From: Persicaria tinctoria
Taxonomy: Eukaryota > Streptophyta > Magnoliopsida > Caryophyllales > Polygonaceae
Assembly: GCA_037127255.1 (NCBI GenBank)
Contig: JBANSL010000004.1
Coordinates: 1,488,001 to 1,552,000, forward strand
Direction: 5' to 3'
DNA: 64,000 nt
Shown: positions 25,961 through 36,282 of the stretch, piece by piece
How positions within the stretch are numbered: the first letter of the stretch is position 1
Layout of the letters: each line of letters begins with the position of its first letter
Notes under the pieces: generated by a model
What the model saw: the letters and a program-made list of their open reading frames with translations, nothing else
What the model was told of the DNA's origin: nothing
Databases searched by the model: none
Made by a program: the position numbers and the translations under genes

Positions 25961-27342
25961 AAATGTTTCAATTTTCTTTGAAGAGGCTCGAGAATGACTT
26001 CGAGCTCATTGATTTTGCCTCCTTCGCTTTAAAACTCCTCTTCAAAGGCTTCATACATCCGAAGAGGATCCTCCTTCTCCTCCTTTTTACTGCCTTCACC
26101 ATTATTGGACCATTTTCCTTTCAAGCATTGACAAATGACATAGTATACCCTTGTTTGGACCCTGTATATGGAATAAATGAGCAAAATGGTTCTCAATGTT
26201 CATGTTGGGTGAGATGAAGAAACCAAAATATTACCTTGTTTAGAGCCATAGTAAAACAATTTTTTCGTTGTTCTGCATAGAGATGGACAATTATACAACT
26301 CAGTATTTGATGCAATAAATAAAAGCATAAGAATCCAAACATGATTTTTATTTACATGCCATAGAATCATCAACTCAATAGACGAATCATTTGCCAAAGC
26401 TGGATTAGCTTTAAAAGGAGATAGAACATGCATATCTTTAAACATTTGACATACAAACAAACCTGTTTAAGAGTTACTACTTCCAACCATTATTATTATT
26501 ATTTAACTCCATTTTTTATAAATCTACCTTCATTGTTGAGTCTTTTTCCATGAATCATAGTTCTAAATGCTAATGGATGTTACCTAGCCTAAGATAGTTT
26601 CTGAAATGACCAATTTTCCATGAGAGGAAAATAAAGCAAGTTAACTTTCACATCACCGCCGTTTTATTCTCAAAATTTCATTTCAAACCACCCTTTATCC
26701 CTATCTGGTTATCTATTTACCATCATTCATGAATTTTATTTAGCTATCCATCAGCTATAATCCATATTGCACTAAACCACCCATTTTTCTCAAAAATTGC
26801 TATTTAAGTAACCAACCCTCTTATTTTCAGCTAGTATCTCATGACCAATTCAGAGTTTTAAGTTTGAATGAGATATTAAATTAATATGTACAATGGCAAA
26901 TGATCATTTTACATCTTTCAAAGTACTTTGAACTCATAATCAAGTGGCTCTATATAAGAAGAGTGGGTGATTTTAAGATAATTAAAATCAATTATTTGCA
27001 ATTTAAGATAAATGATTATGATTATTCTTAAAAAAACCCTACCAACTAAAAGCAGCGGTTGATATTTCATAATTGTGACGGAACAAATCTAAGCAACTCG
27101 ATCAGCCAACCAAAATTATGAGTTGACAAGTAAGCTAAGTTCTAATTGAGCCTACCCCACTCACCAAAAGCTCAAATTCATAGAACAACTTAAAAATTCA
27201 TGAACATTTATTTCAACTAAGAAACATGATCTCATCCCAATATTTACCTACTCAAAATCATCAATTTAGGCTTCTTATATTCCCTAGTGACCTAACCAAA
27301 ATAAACAATCGGAGCAAACGCTCCAAATTATTGATGCCCTAC
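25961..27342. other. AT-rich stretch without a recognised gene
   Basis: Short open frames exist (for example 25,963-26,217 plus and 26,200-26,460 minus) but show no family features. Nothing further is supported. Confidence 0.4.
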
Positions 27343-27378
27343 CTGGGATAGTGTTCTCGATCGAGAACACTATCCCAG
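27343..27378. repeat. Perfect 36-bp palindrome
   Basis: CTGGGATAGTGTTCTCGA (27343-27360) is followed with no spacer by its exact reverse complement (27361-27378), centred on TCGA/TCGA. It ends a few bases before an NLR coiled-coil fragment. Confidence 0.95.
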
Positions 27379-27379
27379 A

Positions 27380-27440
27380 AGCTATGCTTGATGCTGAACA
27401 AAGGCATGCTACTGATGCTGCTACACTGCTGTTCAAGAAA
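27380..27440 (+). pseudogene. Short NLR coiled-coil fragment
   Basis: Sequence around CTTGATGCTGAACAAAGG and the following GCTACTGATGCT matches the LFDAEQRRATD segment of the NLR at 14,026 and the fragment at 17,934. Homology stops after about 60 bp, at GTTCAAGAA. Confidence 0.65.
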
Positions 27441-27550
27441 GAAGGGCCTCCCGGAGGCAGGGTTGAAACGGAGGAATAAAGAAGGATGAGGAAGAAAAAG
27501 GAAGTAGATCGAGAGGCTTCTTAGCCATACTGTGGTTCAGCGTTTGAAAG

Positions 27551-27698
27551 TATTGAGATATCGTCTATGTATATATATAGATATTAGTTGATTTTGTACT
27601 ACCCTAGTTTATCTTTATCTTATCTTGTAAATTGTCCTATATATACCGGGTGAATGAGAAGAAAAGATCAAGCCTTTTCCACAATTCAATATTTCTCA
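27551..27698 (+). repeat. copia-1 5' LTR
   Basis: 148 bp with the TATA-like run TATATATATAG near its start; no differences from the 3' copy were found by eye. Confidence 0.9.
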
Positions 27699-27786
27699 GG
27701 GTATCGGAGCAGGTTTAACCTAAAAATCAATTTTTTTTTCCTGAGCCGCCGCCCTCGCTCTACGTTTCCCGTTCACTTCTTCCACC

Positions 27787-30700
27787 ATGTCTACCGAACA
27801 ATCCGACGCCACCCAGGTCGCCGCCATCGCTGCCGCCGTTGAGGCTGCGAAAAAGGCCCTCGTCGACACCACCTCTCCATACTACTTGCATCCTTCTGAT
27901 CATCCGGGTTTGCACGTCTGTGCCATGACATTCAAGGGTGATAACTACCCTGAATGGGCAACCTGTTTTCGCAATGCTCTCTATGCGAAAAACAAGTCCG
28001 AATTTATTGATGGTTCACTGCAGAAACCTACTGATGCCGCTGATATTCGCAGATGGCGCGCTGTGAACTCTATGATCATCGGCTGGATCTTACAGTCCGT
28101 TGATTCATCGATTCGTCCCTCTCTTTCTTATTTTGAGACCGCCAAGGACTTGTGGGATGATATCACCCAACGGTTCTCGGTTGGCAATGGCCCGCGTATT
28201 CATCAACTCAAAGCACAATTGTCTCGGGCTACTCAATCCGGTCGTTCAATTGCTGTCTACTTTGGAGTTCTTAAAAAGAGTTGGGATGAACTTGCTAGTT
28301 TCTCTACCGTTCGTGGGTGTGCTACTTGCGGTACTTGCACCTGTAACTGGCGCACAGACTTGCTCAAGGAGCGCGAGGAGGAGAAGATCCATCAGTTTTT
28401 GATGGGTCTTGACGATGAATTTGCTACTGTTCGTTCGTCTCTTCTCGCTAACGACTCGCTTTCCTCTTTGAACGTTGTTTATCAAACCTTGACCCGTGAG
28501 GAGGCTCAGTTAGCCGCTTCCAAGAACCGGGATGCTCAACCTGATGGCGCCGCCTTTGCTGCTCAGGGACAGCGGTCTGGTCCTCGTCCTCGTGATCAAC
28601 CTCGTCGCGATCAGGATCAGTCCTCCCGTGATCGTTCTTCGGGAAATCGTGATCAGCCCTCTCGTGATCAGCGCTCTGGAGGGCGCAGTTCCGATCGCCC
28701 CACATGCACTCACTGTGGTCAGCTTGGCCACGCCGTTAGCTCCTGCTTCAAGCTCATCGGTTACCCAGAGTGGTGGCCTACTGGACCTCGGGATCGCCCT
28801 TCGTCGGATGCTCCTGCTGGTCGTACTTCTGATGGTGCTGGACGTGGTCGTGGGCGTCCCCAGTCCGGCCTTGCCAACGCCACTCATACTCCTCAGTCCG
28901 GCCAGCCTTCGTCCTCTTTGTCTGGCGCCGATCGGTCTTCATTTCCCGGCTTATCAGACTCACAATGGTCTACTCTTGTCTCTCTATTCCAGTCTCCTGC
29001 ATCCGGTTCGACTGATCACTTGAATGGTAAGACTTGTTCCCCCTGGATCCTTGATTCGGGCGCCTCGTTTCACATGACGGGTGACCGCTCACTGCTTATT
29101 GATCTCAAGGAGGTTACTCCTTCCTCTATTGTTTTGCCGGATGGTTTGGTTGATACAGCTACCCAGGCAGGGACACTTGTTTTGAGTAATCAATTACGAT
29201 TGCTCGATGTGCTTCTTGTTCCTCGTCTCCAATGCAACCTTATATCTCTTCTGACTTTGCTCCGTCAACACAATTGTTGCATCAGCGGTACTGATAAAGT
29301 TTGTGTCTTGCAGGACCGTACTACGATGACGTTGATTGGCGTGGGTGAGGGGCACAATGGAGTTTACTGGTTTCGTTTTGCACCACCAACTGCACGTTCC
29401 TCTCATGTCGAAGCCGACTCACTTTCCCTTTGGCATAACCGTTTGGGTCATCCCGCGCCTGTCATTCTTTCGCATTTACCTCATATTCAAGTTAATAAAC
29501 ACAGGTCATTGAGTCCTTGTGATGTCTGTCATCGGGCAAAACAAACTCGTTCCCCGTTTCCTTTGAGTATTTCTCATGTTTCTAGTCCTTTTGATTTAGT
29601 TCACGGTGACCTCTAGGGCCCTTATCGCTCCAAGTCTCTGACGGGTGCTTCTTATTTTCTTACTTTAGTTGATGATTGTTCTAGACACATTTGACTTTAT
29701 TTGTTGCGAAATAAAAGTGAAGTTTCTACCATTTTTCCCCAATTTTGTGCTATGGCTAAATGCCAATTCAATGCCACTGTCAAACGTTTTCGAAGTGACA
29801 ATGGAACGGAATTCACATCCTTACGTTCTTACTTTGCTAATAATGGCATTCTGTTTGAATCTTCGTGTGTAGGCACTCCCCAACAGAATGGTCGGGCCGA
29901 ACGGAAACATCGCCATATCCTTAATGTCGCCCGCTCCCTTATGTTTCAAGCCAGCCTACCTATCAAGTTTTGGGGGGAATGTATCCAAGCCGCAGGTTAC
30001 CTCATCAACCGCACCCCTACCCCCATCCTTTCACACAAAACCCCTTTCGAAGTGCTTCATAACCGCAGCCCCTCCTACTCCCACATCCGCACCCTCGGCT
30101 GTCTTTGCTATGCCTCACAGATCCCTCGCACCTCCAATAAGTTTGCCCCCCGTGCTCGCAAATGCATTTTTCTAGGCTACCCCAAGGGACAACGAGGTTG
30201 GAGATTATTTGGCATTGATTCCAATGAGTTATTTGTTTCTCGTGATGTTACCTTCTACGAAACCTCATTTCCGTTTCGTTCCCCTGAACTTCCCACACCC
30301 CATCAGCCATCGTCGTCCGCCTCCCCTACCCATCCTGCTGAGGAGCTGCCTTTGTTGGCTCCCATTCCGCTTCGCCCTGCCCCCACCCCTCCTCCGCCTC
30401 CTTAAGATGTTTCCGTTGCCGCTGACCTGCTTCCAGACGTCAGGGGGAGTGCCTCGCCACAAGATGCGTCCACTTCGCTACCTGTTGAGCCTATTCCCCT
30501 TCGTCGAAGCACTCGTGATCGAGTTCCACCAACCAAACTGAATGATTACATCTGCCATACCATACGATCACCAGTATCTTCTGTTGTTCCTCCTCCCGCT
30601 CAGTCATCATCGTCAGGTACGCGTTATCCTATTGAGCGCTACGTCTCTTTTCACAATTTTTCTTCATCTCATGTGGGTTTGTTAGCTTCTATTACCGCCG

Positions 30701-32241
30701 GAGTTGAGCCTCGATCCTTCTCTGAGGCCCTTCGCAGTCCGGAATGGCGCTCGGCTATGCGGGATGAGATTGATGCTTTGGTTAAGAATGGTACCTGGAC
30801 CGTCGTTGATCTTCCTGCAGGAAAACGTCCCATTGGCTGTAAATGGGTTTTCCACATCAAGTATAAGTCAGATGGCACTTTGGAGCGTCATAAAGCTCGC
30901 CTTGTTGTGCTTGGTAACAATCAGCAGTCAGGTATTGATTACAATGAAACCTTCGCTCCGGTTGCGAAGATGGTCTCCGTCCGTACCTTCCTTGCTGTTG
31001 CCGTGAATCAAGGCTGGGAACTTCATCAGATGGATGTCCATAATGCTTTTCTTCATGGCGACTTGGACGAAGAGGTTTACATGCGGCCACCCCCCGGTTT
31101 TGCTTGTTCGGATCCTTCCAAGGTATGCCGTCTGAATCGGTCTCTCTACGGTCTTCGTCAGGCTCCCAGAAACTGGTTCTTCAAGCTTACCGCTGCCCTT
31201 CGCCGGTTTGGATTCGTTCAGTCTAGAGCGGATTATTCGCTCTTCTCCTTCCCGCGCCCAGGTTTGTCTCTTCATGTGTTGATTTATGTGGATGACTTGA
31301 TCATTGCTGGTAGTGATTCGGCCGAGATTGCTCGCCTCAAATCCAGGTTGAGCTCTGTCTTTCATATGAAGGATCTGGGTCCTCTTAAGTACTTCCTTGG
31401 CATTGAAATTGCTCGGTCTGAGAAGGGTCTCTTTCTTTGTCAACGAAAGTACACATTAGACATCCTCTCAGAGACTGGTCTTCTTGGTGCTAAGCCGTCT
31501 GAGTTTCCTATGGACCAGAATCACTCCCTTGCTAGCTCTACCGCTCCGCCTTTTGCCGCTCCGGATAGGTATCGTCGTCTCATTGGTCGCTTGATATACC
31601 TGACCATCACGCGTCCTGAGTTGTGCTACTCTGTCCATACCTTAGCGCAGTTCATGCAGTCGCCTACCGTCGATCATTGGGATGCCACTTTGCGTGTTCT
31701 GCGTTTCCTGAAGGGTCATCCTGGTCAGGGCATCTTTCTTCAGGCATCCGGCCCTCTGGTTCTTACTGCATACTGTGATTCTGATTATGCCAGTTGTCCT
31801 GTCACTCGGCGTTCCTTGACCGGCTACTACATTTCTCTCGGCTCCGCTCCAGTCTCGTGGAAGACGAAGAAACAACACACCGTTTCTCGCTCGTCTGCTG
31901 AAGCGGAGTATCGTGCTATGGCCTATGCTTGTTGCGAGCTTTTATGGCTCAAGTCGTTTCTTCATTCTCTTGGAGTGGCGCATTCAGTGCCTATGCGTCT
32001 TTTCTGCGATAGCCAAGCCGCTATTCACATTGCTGCGAACCCGGTCTTCCATGATCGTACCAAGCATATTGAAGTGGATTGTCACTTTATTCGGGATCTC
32101 ATTCTTGCTGGCACGATTCGTACCCATCATATTCACACCTCTGTCCAACCGGCTGATCTCCTCACCAAAGCTCTTGGTCGTCAGCAGTTTCAGTTCCTTA
32201 TGGGCAAGTTGGGCATTTGTGATCCGCATGCTCCAACTTGA
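27787..32241 (+). pseudogene. copia-1 gag-pol polyprotein, one frame with three stop codons
   Basis: A single frame of about 1,485 codons encodes gag, then a zinc knuckle CTHCGQLGHAVSSC (near 28,705). The aspartic protease follows (WILDSGASFHMTG, near 29,045), then GAG-pre-integrase (LWHNRLGHP). The integrase has its three acidic residues in the HGDL, SDNGTEF and AERKHR contexts. RT (YVDDLIIAGS near 31,290) and RNase H (YCDSDYASCP, SRSSAEAEYRAM) complete it. Stops interrupt at TAG 29614-29616, TGA 29692-29694 (both at positions where the family has Trp) and TAA 30403-30405. No frameshift was found. With identical LTRs, the copy is young but cannot make full pol unless the stops are read through. 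Confidence 0.92.
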
Positions 32242-32248
32242 GGGGGAG

Positions 32249-32396
32249 TATTGAGATATCGTCTATGTATATATATAGATATTAGTTGATTTTGTACTAC
32301 CCTAGTTTATCTTTATCTTATCTTGTAAATTGTCCTATATATACCGGGTGAATGAGAAGAAAAGATCAAGCCTTTTCCACAATTCAATATTTCTCA
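32249..32396 (+). repeat. copia-1 3' LTR
   Basis: 148 bp, preceded by the polypurine tract and followed by the GAAAG target duplication. Confidence 0.9.
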
Positions 32397-32401
32397 GAAA
32401 G

Positions 32402-33044
32402 CACATGCCTAATGCAAATTCTGATGATGTGTGCACAGTTGTTTGAGTTGGAAATCAACCTGTGAAGAGAGCAAATCAAAACAGGAATGAAGACAAGAAT
32501 ACAAGATCTCAACTTATCCTTCGTTGGAATCTAAAATTGTTGCTTGCTGTGTTTCCCAAATCTTCATTCCATTTTTACGGTGGGTTATTTTGCAAATCTA
32601 CCCATAGAGTTTTTTTTAAAACTCTATTGGAACACAATCCGGTCTAGTTTGATATATTTATTTCAACCGTTTAAATTAGGTTCGGTTCTTATCTTACTCC
32701 CCTAAAGTTTAATTAGGATTGGGGTATTTTTTTTTTAGGTTTTTCTATATCCTATGCAGAATAGGATAAGACAGTAAATTGGAAAAAAATTTCTAAAAAA
32801 GACAAGCGACCCTAACAATTTAATTTTAAAAAAAATGCTAAACTAATTAAAAAAAATTTAAAAATTTGAAATTTAAAATCTTATCGTTCTTTTTTGTCCG
32901 AAAAGATTTAGATGTATATAGAACCATAGATAAATGATAGAACTTCTAATTTTTATGTTCTCTGTTGGGGATATATACCCAAATTGATCGGTGGTCATGA
33001 AAAGGTATGTTTTGAACTCAATTACACTATCATCAATCTAGCCA
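32402..33044. other. Intergenic stretch before the F-box gene
   Basis: AT-rich. A hairpin-like ATAGAGTTTT...AAAACTCTAT lies near 32,605-32,628. The motif TTGATCGGTGGTC occurs both near 32,984 and near 33,060, the second copy inside the F-box start. No gene is seen. Confidence 0.4.
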
Positions 33045-33686
33045 TGGTTGACAACCAAGTTGATCGGTGGTCCGATCTTCTGCGCGCCGGAACTGGTGGC
33101 TATCATCGCCGGCCAATACCAGGCCGATATTATACGGTTTCGCTCCGTTTGCAGATCATGGAGATCAGCTCTCCCTCCTCCCCGCAATAACACATTACTC
33201 TCCGTCTCCTTCTCTTGGGAGGGACGACGCCTTGTACCAACGGTTCATCTCAGCGTCACCACAGTGTACCTTATCCGACACCTCCGTGACTCTTGCAAAG
33301 TCTGGATGGTAGCGGTCCACGAATCCAGGGCCGGAAAGCTCCGTCTGCATCACCCGCTTATGAATCACACCATACCCGGATCTTTCGGGATGCTTCTCCA
33401 CTTGTTGGAATGGAGAGTGACTCCAATAGCCACGTCTTACCGTGACAGAATTGGCTCACCTTACCGGGAAAACATCGGCTCTGACCCAAGGCATAACAAG
33501 GTCGTTTTCATCCCGAATTCGACAACTGCGCTATGTAGACATCCTCATCGAATGCACCACCTGTGTAGCTTTCAGCACCGATCACATTCGGGTGACTAAT
33601 TCAATTACCCAATTGTCTCTCGTCACCAACCACAGTTCCATCGAGGACTTTGTGTGGTTCGATGGATGGATTTACCTAGTTGTCCA
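33045..33686 (+). pseudogene. F-box/DUF295 gene, 5' part (split by retrotransposon)
   Basis: A start near 33045 (MVDNQVDRW) leads into an F-box with PELVAIIAG and DIIRFRSVCRSWRSALP. F-box proteins of this class are predicted substrate adaptors of SCF ubiquitin ligases with a DUF295 beta-propeller. A frameshift near 33,075 separates the start from the F-box, and further frame changes occur before MVAVHESRAGKLRL. The coding sequence runs up to FVWFDGWIYLVV, where the copia-2 element begins. The decay may pre-date or post-date the insertion. Confidence 0.75.
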
Positions 33687-34763
33687 TGTTGGGAAAAACC
33701 GGCTTTTCCCGCTTCGTAGGATTAAGATGGGAAAAACTCACTTTTGTATAAAAGTGGAACTTGTATTATATAGTGGAAAACTTTACAAGGATGTAACTCT
33801 CACTATATAATTTTTGTGGCTCACTCACACTCACTCTTACTAGGCTTGATCTCTCACACACTTAGGCTTGGATTAGCTTTGCTTGTGTTGGATTCTGCTT
33901 CTGGCTCAACCGGGGCATCTTCTTGGTCATTCTGCTCTTGAGAATGATCCCCATCACCTGCTTCGTCATCGCTCTCGATCGGAGCTTCTTCTGAATCGTC
34001 CCGCTGTGCATTTGAGGGACTTAGCTCTTCCCTCCTTTGTCTTCGCGTCGGCTTTGTTGATCTTCGGATGTCTTCAATCGTCTGGTCTTCGAAGAACACA
34101 ACATCTCGGCTTCTAATAACCTTGCTGGTGGCCGGATCCCATAGCCGATAGCCGAACTCATCTCTGGGTGAGCCAAGATAGATGCACTCCTTTGTCTTAG
34201 CATCAAGCTTGGCCCGCTCGTCCTTAGGTATGCGAACGAACGCCCTGCACCCGAATACCTTCAAGTGTTTGTAGGAGGCCTTCTTCCCTGACCAGACCTC
34301 TTCTGGGATATCTCCGTTTAGAGGGACAGAAGGTGTGAGATTGATGTTGTCGACAGCGGTCATCAAGGCTTCTCCCCAAAACGACTTGGGTAGCTTGGCA
34401 TGAGAGAGCATGCATCGGACTCTTTCTGTGAGAGTCCGGTTCATCCTCTCAGCAACCCCGTTTAGTTGTGGCGTCTTAGGCGGTGTCTTCTCAAGCCTGA
34501 TCCCATAGGAGCTACAATACGCCTCAAAGGGTCCTCGGTACTCACCACCGTTGTCTGATCGGACACACTTGAGCTTCCGACCAGTCTCCCGTTCCACCTT
34601 GGGATGGAACTCCTTGAATGCTTCGAGGACTTGATCCTTTGATTTCAGCAAGCGCACCCAGACCTTTCTTGAGTGATCATCAATGAAGGTCACAAAATAC
34701 AGTGCACCTCCATTGGATTTTTCGGTCATTGAACACACGTCCGTGTGTACAAGGTCTAGGACA
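33687..34763 (-). repeat. copia-2 3' LTR (with integrase coding)
   Basis: 1,077 bp. On the minus strand about 910 bp are the C-terminal 302 codons and stop of the polyprotein, and the last about 167 bp are non-coding with TATA-like CTATATAAT, probably the original LTR. Confidence 0.9.
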
Positions 34764-36241
34764 TGCTTCCTCCTTATGGGTGGAGATGATCTCTGGAAAG
34801 CTACTCTATGTTGTTTACCGGCTAAACAATCAGAGCATGGGTCGAGGGAAGTACCTTTCAGGTTAGGGAGGAGCTGCCTTCGAGCGAGGATTTGAATTCC
34901 TTTCTCGCTCATGTGTCCAAGTCTTTGGTGCCAGATCTCCATGTCAGTGCTGGCAACGTTCACCTCTCCCTTGCAAACCTTTGCTTCTGTCCAGTACAAT
35001 GTTCCTTCTTTTCTTCCTCGAGCCACGGTTAGGTTACCTTTAGTCAGCTTCCATTTGCCTCCGCCATTTTGACTAAAGTAACCATCATCGTCTAGCCTTC
35101 CAGTTGATATGAGGTTACGTCTCATATCAGGGACATGCCTCACATCTTTTAGGATGAGCTTGCATCCTGTGTTGGATGTGAGGATAATATCTCCTCTCCC
35201 CACGATCTTGCTCCATCCATGATTTCCCATCAGGACGGTACCGAAGTCTCCACTTCGGTAGGATGAGAAAAAGCTTTTGTGTGGGGTAACATGAAAGGAG
35301 GCACCAGAATCGACAATCCAGGAGATATCATTACATTCAATGTTTAGAATGTTACCTCCCTCAACGAGATATGAATCATCGCCTTCATCAGCCATGGCGG
35401 TAGTACTACTTTCTTCTCGCCTCCTCATAGGATTGATCTGGTCTGGCTTCACGTTTCCGGCCTTCTGATCTCTCTTGAGGATGCGACACTCTTGCCTCTT
35501 GTGGCCTGGTTTGCCACAGTAGTAGCACGTGACCCTGGTGCGTGACTTGGACCGCCCTCGAGACTGATCTCGGTCTCGGTTTTGCTTCTGTCCACGGGCA
35601 TCATTATTGCCACGGTTGTCAAGGACATTGGCCTCGGAGTGATTAGTTATTCCTCTCTCTTTCCTCCTAGCTTCTTCATTCAGAAGACTATCACAGACGG
35701 TATCCATGGTGAGCTTCCCGTCCGGTGATGAGTTACTTAGAGTAACTACCAGAGTATCCCAACTCTCTGGTAGAGAGGTGAGGAGTAGGATGGCTTGTAA
35801 CTTATCATCAAGCACCATATCCACCTTACTTAGCTGATTGACAAGCCCCTTGAAATTATTCAAGTGCTCAATCATGCTTTGGCCATCCTTATACTCCATC
35901 TTCACCAACCGTCTAGCTAGGAGGGCCATGTTACGAGGCGATTTCTTTTGAATCATGGACTCTAGCTTTGTCCACAATTCAAAAGCATTTGTATAATTAG
36001 AAACATGCTCAAAGAGAGTTTTATCGATATACTTACGGATCATGGCGACCGCCTTCCGATTAAGGAGCTCCCACTCCTTATCGCTCTTTCCTTGAGGCTT
36101 GTCCTTGTTGAAGACGGGTTCGTACATGTCCTTGCAGTAGAGATGATCCTCCATCATCGGCTTCCAATAAGAGTAGTTGTCTGCCGTGAGCTTGAACATG
36201 TCACCCTCGTAAGTGACGCTAGCCTCCATCTTGATCCGCAC
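33854..36241 (-). CDS. copia-2 gag-protease-integrase polyprotein, no RT
   Basis: An uninterrupted frame of 795 codons encodes a UBN2-type gag (residues 1-230), a zinc knuckle CYYCGKPGHKRQEC and a protease (WIVDSGASFHVTPH). GAG-pre-integrase (WHQRLGHMSEKGI) and an integrase core follow, with the acidic residues in HTDVCS, SDNGGEY and GVAERMNR. The connection block CIYLGSPRDEFGYRL and an acidic tail follow, then a stop where RT would normally begin. The frame crosses from the centre of the element into the 3' LTR. The open frame and identical LTRs indicate a very recent copy. Reverse transcription must have been supplied in trans. Confidence 0.92.
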   Translation of the reverse strand: MRIKMEASVTYEGDMFKLTADNYSYWKPMMEDHLYCKDMYEPVFNKDKPQGKSDKEWELLNRKAVAMIRKYIDKTLFEHVSNYTNAFELWTKLESMIQKKSPRNMALLARRLVKMEYKDGQSMIEHLNNFKGLVNQLSKVDMVLDDKLQAILLLTSLPESWDTLVVTLSNSSPDGKLTMDTVCDSLLNEEARRKERGITNHSEANVLDNRGNNDARGQKQNRDRDQSRGRSKSRTRVTCYYCGKPGHKRQECRILKRDQKAGNVKPDQINPMRRREESSTTAMADEGDDSYLVEGGNILNIECNDISWIVDSGASFHVTPHKSFFSSYRSGDFGTVLMGNHGWSKIVGRGDIILTSNTGCKLILKDVRHVPDMRRNLISTGRLDDDGYFSQNGGGKWKLTKGNLTVARGRKEGTLYWTEAKVCKGEVNVASTDMEIWHQRLGHMSEKGIQILARRQLLPNLKGTSLDPCSDCLAGKQHRVAFQRSSPPIRRKHVLDLVHTDVCSMTEKSNGGALYFVTFIDDHSRKVWVRLLKSKDQVLEAFKEFHPKVERETGRKLKCVRSDNGGEYRGPFEAYCSSYGIRLEKTPPKTPQLNGVAERMNRTLTERVRCMLSHAKLPKSFWGEALMTAVDNINLTPSVPLNGDIPEEVWSGKKASYKHLKVFGCRAFVRIPKDERAKLDAKTKECIYLGSPRDEFGYRLWDPATSKVIRSRDVVFFEDQTIEDIRRSTKPTRRQRREELSPSNAQRDDSEEAPIESDDEAGDGDHSQEQNDQEDAPVEPEAESNTSKANPSLSV

Positions 36242-36282
36242 GAGCTAACACGTTCCGAAAATGAACCTGGCTCTGATACCAC

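Larger units (their letters stand above)
27551..32396 (+). mobile_element. Full-length Ty1/copia retrotransposon (copia-1), identical 148-bp LTRs
   Basis: LTRs at 27551-27698 and 32249-32396 appear identical and are flanked by the 5-bp duplication GAAAG (27546-27550 and 32397-32401). With this duplication the LTR runs TATTGAG...TTCTCA, that is TA...CA rather than TG...CA. A primer site variant (GGTATCGGAGC) follows the left LTR. The polypurine tract TTGAGGGGGAG overlaps the polyprotein stop at 32239-32241. The size (4.85 kb) and domain order are typical of plant copia. It lies just downstream of the NLR fragment at 27,380. Confidence 0.95.

Noticed and set aside
26200..26460. Minus-strand 86-codon frame
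   Set aside because: No family features and surrounded by AT-rich sequence; kept as unassigned.
28510..28887. Arg/Ser-rich protein on the minus strand
   Set aside because: It is the antisense of the low-complexity Asp/Arg/Gln stretch of copia-1 gag.
34683..34895. Plus-strand frames within copia-2 and copia-3 pol
   Set aside because: They are shadows of the minus-strand polyproteins and show no independent motif.
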